Under the pieces are notes generated by a model, which saw nothing but the letters and a program-made list of their open reading frames with translations, did not search any database and was not told the origin of the DNA. A DNA stretch of 64,000 nucleotides from Paenibacillus borealis (GTDB lineage Bacteria; Bacillota; Bacilli; Paenibacillales; Paenibacillaceae), in assembly GCF_000758665.1 (NCBI RefSeq), contig NZ_CP009285.1, positions 2,976,001-3,040,000 on the forward strand, in the 5' to 3' direction. Positions 23,952-33,575 of the stretch are shown here, one piece after another. The position numbers and the translations under genes were made by a program. Within the stretch, counting starts at the first letter, position 1, and every line of letters starts with the position of its first letter.

Positions 23952-25172
23952 CTAACGGAACAAACGCGGTTCCGTCTTCTTGTATAACTTGAGCCGCACC
24001 CAGACCGTATTAATCAGCAGGAAAGCCCCGGAGATAATGAACAGCCCTTCGATCCCGATATATCCTGACAGGAAGCCGCCGATCACCGCGCCGAGCATAT
24101 TGCCGAGTGCCAGGGTGCTGCTGTTGAAGCCGAAAGCCCGGCTCTCCTTGCCGTCAGGCGTATAAGAACGGATGAGGGCGTTTACGCTGGGCAGCAGGCC
24201 GCCCATGAAGACGCCCATCAGGAAGCGAACGAGAATCAGCTGCCAGACGCTGGTCACGAAGGCCTGCGGGATCAGGAACAGCGCGGCGCCAATCAGCGCA
24301 TAGGTGAGTATCCGGTGGGCGCCGACCTTGTCGCTGAGCTTGCCGAGCAGCGGAGAGGCCAGCATGTTTGAGATGCCGGTGACAGCACTGACCATGCCGG
24401 CCCAGAAAGCGATATTCACAGCAGAGCCGTGCAGCTTCTCCACGTAGATCGGCAGCAGCGACATCGGGCTGATCATGGCGAACTGCAGCAGGAAGGTCAC
24501 GCCGAACAGGGCGGGCAGCTGCGGCACCTTGGCCAGCTCCTTGAAGCCTTCAAGCACGGATACCTGCGGTACCTGCGCGGCTTCCACCCGGTCGAATTTC
24601 TCTTTGACCAGGAATAAGGCCAGCAGGGAGGCGACGAATAAGAGCGCACCCACGACATAAAAGATCGGGCGGAACCCGATCCAGTCCGCCAGCAGGCCGC
24701 CGATCAGCGGCCCGAGTATTGTTCCGGCTACAGCGCCGGACTGCATCAGTCCCATCGCGAAGCCCATACGGGGTTTCGGTGTGGTTCCCGAGACCAGCGC
24801 GATGGAGGCGGGGTTGAAGCCGGAGATGGTCCCGTTCAGCAGACGGAGCAGGAGCAGTTGCATCGGGGATTGCGCGAAGCCCATCAGCACGATGACAATC
24901 GCCATGCCGAAGCTGGAGCGCAGCAGCATGATTTTGCGGCCGTATTTGTCGGCAAGCTTGCCCCACAAGGGCTGAAAGATAAACGAGGTCAAGAAGTTTG
25001 CGGCAAAAATAAGCCCGGCCCACATCCCGATCGCGTGATCTCCGGTCACACCCAGGTCTTTGGCGAGATAAAGGGACAGAAAAGGGGTAATCATAGTCAT
25101 GCCGGCATTCACCAGAAACTGGCCAAACCAAAGCACCATGAGGTTGACTTTCCAGGTCTCCCAATTCTTCAA
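23952..25172 (-). CDS. MFS multidrug-type exporter
   Basis: A 406-residue membrane protein with 12 predicted helices of the DHA1 (drug:H+ antiporter) type. Signature A is visible as GKLADKYGRKIMLLRS between helices 2 and 3, with the second-half counterpart GKLSDKVGAHRIL. It has the YitG/Tet-like start KNWETWKVNLMVLWFGQF. TTG at 25172 is chosen because AAAGGAAGTG lies about 10 bases upstream; the longer frame from 25202 includes the RBS itself. No local regulator. Substrate unknown. Confidence 0.85.
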   Translation of the reverse strand: MKNWETWKVNLMVLWFGQFLVNAGMTMITPFLSLYLAKDLGVTGDHAIGMWAGLIFAANFLTSFIFQPLWGKLADKYGRKIMLLRSSFGMAIVIVLMGFAQSPMQLLLLRLLNGTISGFNPASIALVSGTTPKPRMGFAMGLMQSGAVAGTILGPLIGGLLADWIGFRPIFYVVGALLFVASLLALFLVKEKFDRVEAAQVPQVSVLEGFKELAKVPQLPALFGVTFLLQFAMISPMSLLPIYVEKLHGSAVNIAFWAGMVSAVTGISNMLASPLLGKLSDKVGAHRILTYALIGAALFLIPQAFVTSVWQLILVRFLMGVFMGGLLPSVNALIRSYTPDGKESRAFGFNSSTLALGNMLGAVIGGFLSGYIGIEGLFIISGAFLLINTVWVRLKLYKKTEPRLFR

Positions 25173-25330
25173 AGTGCTTTCACTTCCTTTCAGGGGATTC
25201 AATAAATAAATTAACGAAATAGTTCACGAAAAATTGACATTATATCAGTATATCATAGTTTTTCAGCCGTGCAGTGCAACACTTGTCATAGTAATGTCAT
25301 GGGATTGTCATTCCCTTAAGGGTGAAGCGG

Positions 25331-25359
25331 TTGTTACCCGCTGGCAAAAGGGGCATAAT
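25331..25359 (+). promoter_or_regulatory. Promoter of the hemEHY operon
   Basis: TTGTTA (25331-25336), 17-base spacer, CATAAT (25354-25359), ending 50 bases before the hemE start. Confidence 0.55.
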
Positions 25360-25409
25360 AATGATATGTGTTTTCACAGTATCCTATCAAATCTAATGGA
25401 GATCTTATC

Positions 25410-26471
25410 ATGACCTACAACGACACTTTTATCCGCGCCTGCAGACAGCAGAGTACGGAGCACGTTCCCGTATGGTACATGCGGCAGGCCGGCCGTTATG
25501 ATCCCGAGTACCGTAAAATCAAGGAGAAATATTCACTGCTGGAAATCTGCAGACAGCCGGAGCTTGCGGCCGAAGTGACCTTGATGCCTGTGCGTAAGCT
25601 GGGTGTGGATGCGGCCATCCTGTATTCCGACATTATGAATCCTGTAGCTTCGCTTGGTGTGAACTTCGATATCGTGAAGAACATCGGACCGGTCATCGAG
25701 AATCCGATCCGCTCGGCGGCGGATGTTGACCGCTTGAAGCCCATTGATGTGGAAGGCGATCTGGGCCACATTCTGGAGACGATTGCCCTCCTCGACAAAG
25801 AACTGGACGTGCCGCTGATTACTTTTGCGGGAGCGCCTTTCACCATCGCCAGTTATCTGATCGAAGGCAGACCTTCGAAGAGCTATCACCGTACCAAGGA
25901 AATGATGTTTAGCCAGCCCCGCGTGTGGGAGAAGCTTATGGAGAAGCTGGGCGATATGGTTATTGCTTATCTCCGGGCCCATGTCGCAAGCGGCGGCAAA
26001 GCGTTCCAGCTGTTTGACAGTTGGGTGGGGGCACTGGCCCCGCGTGATTTCGAAGCCTATGTGCTGCCGACGATCACCCGGATTTTTGCCGGGCTGTCTG
26101 ATCTGGACGTGCCGAAGATTTACTTCCCGGGTGTAAGCTCCGGGGAGCTGCTCCCAAGCCTCGCCAAGCTGCAGGCCGATGTCATCGGACTGGACTGGCG
26201 CGTAAGCCTGACCGAAGGAAGACGCAGAACCGGCGGAAGGTTTGCCATTCAAGGCAATCTGGATCCATATCTGCTGACCGCACCGATGGACGTATTGAAA
26301 GAACGGGCTAAAGAACTGATTGACGAAGGCATAACGCAGCCTGGTTATATTTTTAATCTGGGCCATGGATTATTTCCTGAAGCTTCATTGGACACACTTA
26401 AGGAATTAACGGATTATGTACATGAGTATTCAGCAGCAGCGCTCAAACAGGCAGCAGGACCGCTGGCGTAA
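25410..26471 (+). CDS. hemE: Uroporphyrinogen decarboxylase
   Basis: A 353-residue cytoplasmic enzyme that removes four carboxyl groups from uroporphyrinogen III to give coproporphyrinogen III. Family marks are PVWYMRQAGRYDPEYR near residue 24 (substrate-binding Arg residues), ILYSDIMNP with the catalytic Asp, and LFDSWVGALAP. The ATG at 25410 follows TGGAGAT; an upstream in-frame start at 25368 lies before the RBS. It is the first gene of hemE-hemH-hemY, the standard Firmicutes haem cluster. Confidence 0.96.
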   Translation: MTYNDTFIRACRQQSTEHVPVWYMRQAGRYDPEYRKIKEKYSLLEICRQPELAAEVTLMPVRKLGVDAAILYSDIMNPVASLGVNFDIVKNIGPVIENPIRSAADVDRLKPIDVEGDLGHILETIALLDKELDVPLITFAGAPFTIASYLIEGRPSKSYHRTKEMMFSQPRVWEKLMEKLGDMVIAYLRAHVASGGKAFQLFDSWVGALAPRDFEAYVLPTITRIFAGLSDLDVPKIYFPGVSSGELLPSLAKLQADVIGLDWRVSLTEGRRRTGGRFAIQGNLDPYLLTAPMDVLKERAKELIDEGITQPGYIFNLGHGLFPEASLDTLKELTDYVHEYSAAALKQAAGPLA

Positions 26472-26587
26472 ATTTAAGCAAGGTATCTGAGATAGCAGCA
26501 ATTGCTGCTCTCTTTATTTTTATGAACCTGTTTGAGCTGGTGAAATGAGCAGGCGAAGGACATTATTCGTAAAAGGGGATGGAAACC

Positions 26588-27532
26588 GTGACCACCAAAA
26601 TTGGAGTACTCGTGATGTCGTACGGCACGCCTGAAAGTCTGGAGGATGTGGAGGCTTATTATACGCATATCCGTAGGGGGAATGCGCCTTCCGCAGAACA
26701 GCTGAAAGAGCTGAAGGACCGTTATGAAGCGATCGTAGGGGGCGTATTCCCGCTCAGGGAGAATACGGACCGGCAGGTAGAGGCTTTGCAGGCCAAGCTG
26801 AATAGCGGGCAGATTCAGTATGTCTGCTATCAGGGGCTGAAGCATGCCAGACCGTTCATCGAGGATGGTGTGGAGGCGATGGCGCGGGACGGGATTACCC
26901 AGGCGATAGGTATCGTGCTGGCCCCGCATTACTCTGTGATGAGCGTAGGTACCTATATCAAGCGTGCTAAGGAAAAAGCGGATGCCTGCGGAATTCACAT
27001 GGAATTCGTGGAGAGCTATCATATGCACCCCGAGCTGATCGATGTGCTCAGCCGCAGAGTGACCGCGAAGCTGGATGAATTCGAAGAAACCGGGGCGGCG
27101 AGGGATGAAGTGCGTGTACTGTTCAGCGCACATAGTCTGCCTGAACGTATTCTGGCCATGGGCGATCCGTACCGTGACCAGCTGCTGGAAACCTCCAAAG
27201 CGATCGCCGATCAGGCAGGCGTGGAGTCTTGGCAGTTCACCTGGCAGAGCGCAGGCAGAACCGCAGAGCCGTGGCTGGGTCCTGATATACTGGACACGCT
27301 GCGAGAGCTGGCCGAAACTCAGGTGAAATATGTGTTGTCCGCTCCTATTGGATTCGTATCCGACCATTTAGAGGTGCTGTACGATCTGGATATCGAGGCA
27401 CAGGCACTTGCCTCCGAACTGGATCTGCGGCTGCTGCGGATTGACTCACTGAATAGCGATCCGGCTTATATGTCTGTGCTCAGCGATGTGGTGCGTACTA
27501 AGGCCGGACAGTTAAAGGTGAAGCAATCATGA
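26588..27532 (+). CDS. hemH: Coproporphyrin III ferrochelatase
   Basis: A 314-residue enzyme that inserts Fe2+ into coproporphyrin III in the Gram-positive haem route. It starts TKIGVLVMSYGTPES, has YYTHIRRG, the metal-site His in FSAHSLPERI, and FVSDHLEVLYDLDIEA near the end. GTG 26588 is preferred over ATG 26579 because AAGGGG would sit directly against the ATG. It lies 116 bases after hemE, and its stop overlaps the hemY start by 4 bases, indicating translational coupling. Confidence 0.95.
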   Translation: MTTKIGVLVMSYGTPESLEDVEAYYTHIRRGNAPSAEQLKELKDRYEAIVGGVFPLRENTDRQVEALQAKLNSGQIQYVCYQGLKHARPFIEDGVEAMARDGITQAIGIVLAPHYSVMSVGTYIKRAKEKADACGIHMEFVESYHMHPELIDVLSRRVTAKLDEFEETGAARDEVRVLFSAHSLPERILAMGDPYRDQLLETSKAIADQAGVESWQFTWQSAGRTAEPWLGPDILDTLRELAETQVKYVLSAPIGFVSDHLEVLYDLDIEAQALASELDLRLLRIDSLNSDPAYMSVLSDVVRTKAGQLKVKQS

Positions 27533-29001
27533 GCGGTACACCGCGCAAAATAGTCATTATCGGCGGAGGCCTCAGTGGCCTCAGCGCCGCTTACTATGTC
27601 CGTAAATTTTACCGGGAAGCCGGGGTTCTGCCGGAAATTATATTGATTGAGAAGGATAAATGCCTGGGCGGCAAAATCGAGACACTGCACCGGGACGGCT
27701 TCGTCATTGAGAAAGGGCCTGATTCCTTCCTGGCGCGCAAGACAGCCATGGTCGATCTGGCCCGGGAGCTGGAGCTGGATCACGAACTGGTGACCACGAA
27801 TCCAAACGCCAAGAAGACCTACATACTGCAGCGCGGCAAGCTCCACCCGATGCCCGCCGGGCTTGTTCTGGGGATTCCTACGGAGCTGAAGCCGTTTCTG
27901 AAGAGCGGCCTGGTCTCCTTCGGCGGTAAAATGCGGGCGATGATGGACTTTGTACTTCCGCCGCGCCGCAGCTCCGAAGATGAATCGCTCGGTGACCTGA
28001 TCGAGCGCCGTCTAGGCACGGAGGTACTGGAGAATATGACTGAGCCGCTGCTCGCCGGTATTTATGCCGGTGATATGCGCAAGATCAGCCTCCAGGCTAC
28101 TTTTCCGCAGTTCGGTGAGGTGGAGCGCCAGTACGGCAGCCTGATCCGCGGGATGACGACCGGCCGTAAGCCGGCAGAGACCCACACAGGAACCAAGAAA
28201 AGCGCGTTCCTGACTTTCCGCCAAGGGCTACAGAGTCTGGTCCATGCCCTGATCCATGATCTGCATGATGTCGAGCAACGGACCGGGACGGGGGCTGTAG
28301 TCATCAAAATTCGGAGCAGTGCAGGGATATCTGCAGAAGCCTCTGCTGCACCCCGCTATGAGGTGGAGCTGGACAACGGTGAACTGCTGCAAGCCGATGA
28401 TGTATATGTAACCGTGCAGAATTTTGCTGCCGCAGAGCTGCTGCGTCCGCATGTGGATGTATCCGCGCTGGATGCTGTGAATTATGTGTCGGTAGCCAAT
28501 GTGGTCATGGCGTTTACCAAAAAGGACATCGTTACCGAATATGACGGATCAGGATTCCTTGTACCCCGCAAAGAGGGGCGGAACATCACCGCCTGCACCT
28601 GGACATCAACGAAATGGCTGCATACCAGCCCGGATGACAAGGTGCTGCTGCGCTGTTATGTCGGACGGTCGGGGGATGAACAGAATGTAGACCTGCCGGA
28701 TGAGGCATTGGCTGAGCTGGTGCGCAAAGACCTGAAGGAAATCATGGGGATCACCGCAACCCCGCTGTTCACAGAGATTACCCGGCTCAGGTCTTCCATG
28801 CCGCAGTATCCGGTAGGCCATCCCGGCCGGATTGCCGGCCTGCGCAGTGAGCTGGCACAGAAGCTGCCTGGTGTATATGCGTTTGGTGCAGGCTATGACG
28901 GCATCGGGATGCCGGACTGCATCAAGCAGGCGAAGTTTACGGCTGAGACAGCTGCAGCCCATTTGGAGAAGCGGCCGGAACGGGCGGCTGTAACGGTATA
29001 A
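27529..29001 (+). CDS. hemY: Coproporphyrinogen/protoporphyrinogen oxidase (HemY/CgoX)
   Basis: A 490-residue FAD enzyme that oxidises coproporphyrinogen III to coproporphyrin III with oxygen. The FAD-binding motif is IVIIGGGLSGLSAAYYVRK (residues 6-24), followed by EKDKCLGGKIETL and a C-terminal VYAFGAGYDGIGMPDCIKQA. It overlaps hemH by 4 bases. A rho-independent terminator begins 8 bases after the stop, so the operon ends here. The final haem step (HemQ/ChdC) is not in the window. Confidence 0.94.
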   Translation: MSGTPRKIVIIGGGLSGLSAAYYVRKFYREAGVLPEIILIEKDKCLGGKIETLHRDGFVIEKGPDSFLARKTAMVDLARELELDHELVTTNPNAKKTYILQRGKLHPMPAGLVLGIPTELKPFLKSGLVSFGGKMRAMMDFVLPPRRSSEDESLGDLIERRLGTEVLENMTEPLLAGIYAGDMRKISLQATFPQFGEVERQYGSLIRGMTTGRKPAETHTGTKKSAFLTFRQGLQSLVHALIHDLHDVEQRTGTGAVVIKIRSSAGISAEASAAPRYEVELDNGELLQADDVYVTVQNFAAAELLRPHVDVSALDAVNYVSVANVVMAFTKKDIVTEYDGSGFLVPRKEGRNITACTWTSTKWLHTSPDDKVLLRCYVGRSGDEQNVDLPDEALAELVRKDLKEIMGITATPLFTEITRLRSSMPQYPVGHPGRIAGLRSELAQKLPGVYAFGAGYDGIGMPDCIKQAKFTAETAAAHLEKRPERAAVTV

Positions 29002-29008
29002 GGGGAAT

Positions 29009-29041
29009 GGTGGAGCGGAGCAGTGGCGCTTCACCTTTTTT
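29009..29041 (+). terminator. Terminator of the hem operon
   Basis: A 9-bp stem (29009-29017 with 29027-29035, one G-U), 9-base loop, and T run 29036-29041. Confidence 0.85.
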
Positions 29042-29097
29042 ATTGTGCGTAACTCCGGTGAAGCGGGGCGGGAAGACTAGAAGACTGAGGGGTTACT

Positions 29098-29128
29098 TTG
29101 GAGCGACACGGAAGAGATATGCTATAAT
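29098..29128 (+). promoter_or_regulatory. Extended -10 promoter of the capA-like gene
   Basis: TGC-TATAAT (TATAAT at 29123-29128) gives an extended -10. A poor -35 candidate, TTGGAG, lies 19 bases upstream. Confidence 0.55.
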
Positions 29129-29165
29129 AGAAACACTTTAAGGGTAAAGGAGATTACTAGTACTC

Positions 29166-30548
29166 ATGTATCCGCCGAGGTCACGCAATAGACAGAGCAA
29201 GAAACGCAGCAGTAAAAAGAAGCGCAGAACGGTCTGGGCATGGTTTAATGTAGTGTTGCTTCTGATGATTACCGGCCTTCTGGCTTATTCTTTTATGGAT
29301 GATAAAGATAAGGAGAGTTCAGCTCCTCCGGCAGTGGTGGCTGAGCCGTCACCTTCGCCTGAAGCTTCTGCAACAGCGGCAGCTCCTACGGAGGAGGCGC
29401 CTGCAGCAGAGGCTACAGCCAGTCCGGAGCCAACTCCCGAAGCAACACCGGAGGCCACTCCGGTGCCTGTGGAGACTGCTGAGCCCGTAAGTACGCCTGC
29501 TAGGGCGGATGATGTTGCAGCTACAGATGAACCGCAAGGGCCAACGGCGGGAAATGCTGGCGGCCAGCTATCAGGCTTGCCGGAGAACTTTTCCGGCGGG
29601 ACAGTGAAGCTGAATTTTGCCGGAGATATCATCTTTTCCGGTAAAGTAGGCGAGCTGCTCCAGAAGAAAGGCTACGATTATTCTTACAGTGCTCTTGACG
29701 GTATGTTCAAAAAGGATGATTTGACCGTAGTCAACCTGGAGACTCCAATCACGACAGGCGGCGTAGGAGCCGCGAACAAGCAGTTTGTATTCAAGGGAGC
29801 TCCGGAAGCGCTGGATGCACTGAAGTCAGCTGGCGTAGATGCGGTCAATCTGGCTAATAACCACACGCTGGATCAGGGGGAAGAGGGGCTGCTGGATACC
29901 CTGAAGCACCTGAGCAAGCGGGGAATTCCTTATGTGGGAGCAGGGAGTAACAGCAAAGAAGCGTATTCGGCGCAGTATTTTGAGCGTCAGGGGATTAAAA
30001 TAGCACTGCTTGGCTTCACGCGGGTGATGCCCGTGATCGAATGGAAGGCCGAAGCAGGCAAGCCGGGTCTCGCCTCAGTCTATGACAGCGCGGAAGCACT
30101 GAAGGCCATTGCCGCTGCCAAGAAACAAGCTGATCTTGTCGTAGTCGTGGTCCATTGGGGCAAGGAACGGATGGAGCAATATGACCAGACCCAGCAGACG
30201 CTGGGGCATAGCTTTATCGATGCCGGAGCCGATCTGGTTATGGGCGGACATCCGCATGTGCTGCAGGGAATTGAGCCCTACAAAGGGAAATGGATTGCCT
30301 ACAGTACAGGCAACTTTATCTTTACCCGTTCCACTCTTCCGGCCACCTGGGAGACTGCTGTATTCCAGGCGGAATGCAGCAAGAAGGGGCAGTGTTCCCT
30401 CAAGCTGAGTCCGATGGATGCCGAGCTGGGACAACCGGTGCCGATGAATGAGGCGGACGGACAGCTTTTGCTGCATAAGGTTGAATCCTTATCTTCCGGT
30501 CTGGTCAAGATCGGCAATGATGGTACCGTAGTGCAGTCGGCCCGATAA
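29166..30548 (+). CDS. CapA family (poly-gamma-glutamate synthesis-type) phosphoesterase-like protein
   Basis: A 460-residue membrane-anchored protein: a very basic N-terminus (RSRNRQSKKRSSKKKRR), a transmembrane helix at about residues 23-42 (VWAWFNVVLLLMITGLLAYS), a Pro/Ala/Glu/Thr linker (about residues 50-130), and a PGA_cap domain (residues 147-450) with LNFAGDIIFSG, NLETPIT, NLANNHTLDQG, VVHWGKE and MGGHPHVLQG. CapA proteins are metallophosphoesterase relatives linked to polyglutamate capsule, but no capBC genes are near, so its role is open. AAAGGAG lies 14 bases before the ATG. Confidence 0.85.
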   Translation: MYPPRSRNRQSKKRSSKKKRRTVWAWFNVVLLLMITGLLAYSFMDDKDKESSAPPAVVAEPSPSPEASATAAAPTEEAPAAEATASPEPTPEATPEATPVPVETAEPVSTPARADDVAATDEPQGPTAGNAGGQLSGLPENFSGGTVKLNFAGDIIFSGKVGELLQKKGYDYSYSALDGMFKKDDLTVVNLETPITTGGVGAANKQFVFKGAPEALDALKSAGVDAVNLANNHTLDQGEEGLLDTLKHLSKRGIPYVGAGSNSKEAYSAQYFERQGIKIALLGFTRVMPVIEWKAEAGKPGLASVYDSAEALKAIAAAKKQADLVVVVVHWGKERMEQYDQTQQTLGHSFIDAGADLVMGGHPHVLQGIEPYKGKWIAYSTGNFIFTRSTLPATWETAVFQAECSKKGQCSLKLSPMDAELGQPVPMNEADGQLLLHKVESLSSGLVKIGNDGTVVQSAR

Positions 30549-30572
30549 ATCCTACTTCTGCTGGAGGTGCCA

Positions 30573-31310
30573 ATGATGATGAATAACATGTGTGTCGCTC
30601 ACCGCGGATTTTCCGGCAAAGCTCCGGAGAATACGCTGGCAGCCGTACGGATGGCGATTGCCCTGCCTTTTGTGCGGTGGATGGAGATCGATGTGCAGTT
30701 GACGAAGGACGGCGTGCCTGTGGTCATCCATGATTATTCGCTGGACCGCACGACCAATGGACACGGCAAGGTGAAGAACATGGATTATGAACATATGCGG
30801 CGTCTGGATGCGGGAAGCTGGAAAGGGCGTGCTTTTCGCGGAGAGCGGGTGCCCTCCCTGGAAGAAGTGCTCAGCCTGGCGTCAGGCAGACTGCGGCTTA
30901 ACATTGAACTGAAGACCAGCGGGGACATGTATCCTGGCCTTGAGAAAGCGGTCATCGACCTGGTGAATACCATGGGAATGCGTGAAGATGTGGTGCTGAC
31001 GTCCTTCGACGCCGGTGCGCTGCAGCGGATTAAGGAGCTGGACCCGCGGTTCCGTACCGGTCTGATCTATGATTCCAGGTCCGGCGATCCGGCCAAAAAG
31101 CTGAACGAGCTGGGCTGCTCCTTCTTATCCATCAGCTCCGACCGGCTTAGCCCGGTTCTGGCGAAATCCCTGGCTGAAAGGGGCGTGAAGATCATGGCCT
31201 GGACAGTGAACAAAGGGAAGGAGATGCGACGCGTGTCTGCGATGCATTCGGATATTATGATCTGCACGAACCGGCCGGATATTTGGGGCGATATCTTTCT
31301 GCAAGCCTGA
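30573..31310 (+). CDS. Glycerophosphodiester phosphodiesterase
   Basis: A 245-residue protein that hydrolyses glycerophosphodiesters to glycerol-3-phosphate and alcohol. The active site is laid out as CVAHRGFSGKAPENTLAA (His and Arg), EIDVQLTKDGVPVVIHDY (metal-binding Glu and Asp, catalytic His), then LNIELK and a C-terminal MAWTVNKGKEMRR. No signal peptide, so cytoplasmic. The start is one of the clustered ATGs at 30573-30581 behind GGAGG. It lies 24 bases after capA and is likely cotranscribed. Confidence 0.9.
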   Translation: MMMNNMCVAHRGFSGKAPENTLAAVRMAIALPFVRWMEIDVQLTKDGVPVVIHDYSLDRTTNGHGKVKNMDYEHMRRLDAGSWKGRAFRGERVPSLEEVLSLASGRLRLNIELKTSGDMYPGLEKAVIDLVNTMGMREDVVLTSFDAGALQRIKELDPRFRTGLIYDSRSGDPAKKLNELGCSFLSISSDRLSPVLAKSLAERGVKIMAWTVNKGKEMRRVSAMHSDIMICTNRPDIWGDIFLQA

Positions 31311-31387
31311 CTTTAGATATATTCTAATCCCTCTCTTAAAGATCTATTCGTTCTAATAATCCGAGAAGAAAGCGAGCTGAACTATCA

Positions 31388-32011
31388 ATGAGTGCAATGG
31401 TCAATAATGTATACTGTGTAGGACGCAATTATAAATTACATGCGGAGGAACTCGGCAATCAGGTGCCGGCCGAGCCGCTGATCTTCCTGAAGCCATCGCA
31501 TGCTGCTGTTGCGCTTGATAAAGCGATTATCCATCTGCCCAAAGATGCGGGACTGATCCATTATGAAGGTGAACTGGTGCTGCGTATTGCGCGTGATTAC
31601 GTGCCGGGGATGAGTGTGGAAGAACTGGTGGATGTGATGGCGCTTGGCCTCGACTTCACGCTCCGTGATGTGCATAATGATCTGCAGAAAAAAGGCCTGC
31701 CCTGGACGCCGGCCAAGGGCTTCAAGAACGCGGCGCCGCTGACTCCATACATTGCTTTTCCTGAGCAGGAGGAGCTGGAAGCAACGGACTTCACCGTCCG
31801 TAAGAACGGGATTGAGGTACAGCGCGGGAACGTGCAGAACATGATTTTCTCGCTGCAAAAAATTATTGAATTCATTGCCTCCCGCTACGGGCTCGGCAAA
31901 GATGATATCATCTTCACCGGAACTCCGGCAGGCGTAGGTCCTGTAGTGTCCGGCGATTCGTTCGAGCTGTTCTGGGGCGATACGCTAATGGGCACCTGCC
32001 TGATCGGTTAA
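31388..32011 (+). CDS. Fumarylacetoacetate hydrolase (FAH) family protein
   Basis: A 207-residue enzyme with the FAH fold: VYCVGRNYKLHAEELGN, EPLIFLKPSHA, the metal ligands in HYEGELVLRI, LGLDFTLRDVHNDLQKKG (parts of the Asp ligand region), the WTPAKGF loop and IIFTGTPAGVGPV. The length suits the small acylpyruvase/oxaloacetate-decarboxylase-like members; the exact reaction is uncertain. The gene ends 4 bases before the DUF92 start, so the pair is probably coexpressed. Confidence 0.85.
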   Translation: MSAMVNNVYCVGRNYKLHAEELGNQVPAEPLIFLKPSHAAVALDKAIIHLPKDAGLIHYEGELVLRIARDYVPGMSVEELVDVMALGLDFTLRDVHNDLQKKGLPWTPAKGFKNAAPLTPYIAFPEQEELEATDFTVRKNGIEVQRGNVQNMIFSLQKIIEFIASRYGLGKDDIIFTGTPAGVGPVVSGDSFELFWGDTLMGTCLIG

Positions 32012-32015
32012 GGCG

Positions 32016-32837
32016 ATGTTGTCAGGACTTGAAGTGCTTCAATGGCTGATCGGTGCCTCCGGTGCCCTGTTGGTCGCTGGAGCCGCTTACTGGAAGCAGT
32101 CGCTGAGCTTCTCGGGGATGCTGGCGGCTATTGTGATGGGGACGATCTATTTCGGGGCAGGCAATGCATTCTGGTTCGGTATTCTGCTCTTGTTCTTCAT
32201 CTCCTCCAGCCTGCTGTCGAAGCTTCATCATGAGAATAAGGCTGAGCTTGAGGCTACCTATGATAAAACAGGGCGCAGGGATGCCGGCCAGGTCTTCGCC
32301 AACGGCGGACTTGGCATGCTGCTGGTGCTGCTTAACGCGATTTATCCCCTGGAAATCTGGGGCTTCCTGTTCATCGGGGTCATGGCTACCGTAACCTCGG
32401 ATACCTGGGCAACGGAGATCGGTACGCTGGCCAAGCGTCCTCCCCGGTCTGTACTGACCGGGAAGGTGCTGCAAGCGGGCACGTCCGGCGGTGTATCGCT
32501 GCCGGGCACACTGGCTGCTGCAGCAGGCGGGGTGCTGATCGGCGTTGCCTCCTGGCTGCTGCGGGCGGCCTCCGGCATGCCGCAGCATTCTCTGCTGACG
32601 CTGGCGCTTGCCGGACTGCTGGGCGGACTTGCCGGAGCCTTTGCCGACTCGGTCCTGGGGGCAACGGTGCAGCGGATGAACCGCTGCGCGGTCTGCGGCC
32701 GCGAGGTGGAGGCCTCGATGCACTGCGGTAAGCCCACCGTGTACGCCCGGGGCTGGCGCTGGATGGACAATGATACCGTGAATGCTGTAAGTTCAATTAT
32801 AGGCGGCGTCGTGGCGCTGCTGGCCAGCTACATATGA
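32016..32837 (+). CDS. DUF92 family integral membrane protein
   Basis: A 273-residue protein with about six hydrophobic segments. Family marks are FWFGILLLFFISSSLLSK, the cytoplasmic TGRRDAGQVFANGGLGMLL, the VTSDTWATEIGTL block and GAFADSVLGATVQ. A C-terminal pair CAVCGR...MHCGK may bind metal. Some eukaryotic and plant relatives act on phytyl phosphate and archaeal relatives are proposed CTP-dependent prenol kinases; the bacterial role is unknown. It lies 4 bases after the FAH gene. Confidence 0.82.
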   Translation: MLSGLEVLQWLIGASGALLVAGAAYWKQSLSFSGMLAAIVMGTIYFGAGNAFWFGILLLFFISSSLLSKLHHENKAELEATYDKTGRRDAGQVFANGGLGMLLVLLNAIYPLEIWGFLFIGVMATVTSDTWATEIGTLAKRPPRSVLTGKVLQAGTSGGVSLPGTLAAAAGGVLIGVASWLLRAASGMPQHSLLTLALAGLLGGLAGAFADSVLGATVQRMNRCAVCGREVEASMHCGKPTVYARGWRWMDNDTVNAVSSIIGGVVALLASYI

Positions 32838-32912
32838 AGCGGATAGGCTGTCTGTGGGCCTTAGATACGATATCCGGTTACAATTTTATTATAATGGTTG
32901 GGAGGTGAACCG

Positions 32913-33518
32913 TTGAGCAGCGCATCCGTACACAAACATGGAGCTATTCTGGATGCCGCTTACGAGCTTTTCGGTTCAGGCGGCTTCTACGAAACGAAGA
33001 TGTCGGAAGTGGCAGAGCGTGCGGGCATTGCCAAGGGCACGGTCTATTTATATTTTAAAAGCAAAGAAGAACTGTTCATGGCGGTTACCCGCCGGGATTG
33101 TGAAGGGTTCCTGGAGCAGCTTGAAGGCAAGCTGGGCACTTGTTCCAGACTGGCGGATAAGCTCTCGGTTATTGCCGAGCATCATCTGTTCTATTATTAT
33201 GAACGCAAGCAGCATACGAAGCTGTTCTTCCGCGCACCCAACAATAATCCTGAACTGGTAGACTATATGGCACAGTTCATGGAGGCCTATATGCAGGCGG
33301 TGGTGAAGGTGCTGCTGGAAGGCGGGGCATCCGAGCCGGAACTGATGGCACAGTCTTATATTGGGATGCTGGACCGTCTGAAGATGGATATCCTGTTTAA
33401 CCCCGGCTTCGCAGAAGAAGATGCGTATAAGCGGGCGAAATTTGCTGCGAACCTCTTCATCACAGGGGCGCTGGGCAGCTTGAAGTCGGCACTCGGCGAC
33501 CTTCCGTCTGAACCCTAA
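32913..33518 (+). CDS. TetR/AcrR family transcriptional regulator
   Basis: A 201-residue repressor. The N-terminal HTH (residues 6-52) reads ILDAAYELFGSGGFYETKMS and AERAGIAKGTVYLYFKSKEEL. The helical ligand domain follows, with HHLFYYYERKQHTKLFF. TTG 32913 is chosen since GGGAGGTG ends 8 bases upstream; TTG 32898 lies on the RBS. A TATAAT is at 32890-32895. It is 57 bases upstream of an ABC-F gene and may regulate it. The effector is unknown; fatty-acid and drug-responsive TetR proteins look similar. Confidence 0.87.
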   Translation: MSSASVHKHGAILDAAYELFGSGGFYETKMSEVAERAGIAKGTVYLYFKSKEELFMAVTRRDCEGFLEQLEGKLGTCSRLADKLSVIAEHHLFYYYERKQHTKLFFRAPNNNPELVDYMAQFMEAYMQAVVKVLLEGGASEPELMAQSYIGMLDRLKMDILFNPGFAEEDAYKRAKFAANLFITGALGSLKSALGDLPSEP

Positions 33519-33575
33519 ACCCTAAGAGATACAGCCAGACCTGGTTTATAAATATAAGGCAAGCGAGGACAACTG

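Noticed and set aside
29166..30548. Polyglutamate capsule operon
   Set aside because: Only a CapA-like gene is present; neighbours are unrelated (GDPD, FAH, DUF92).
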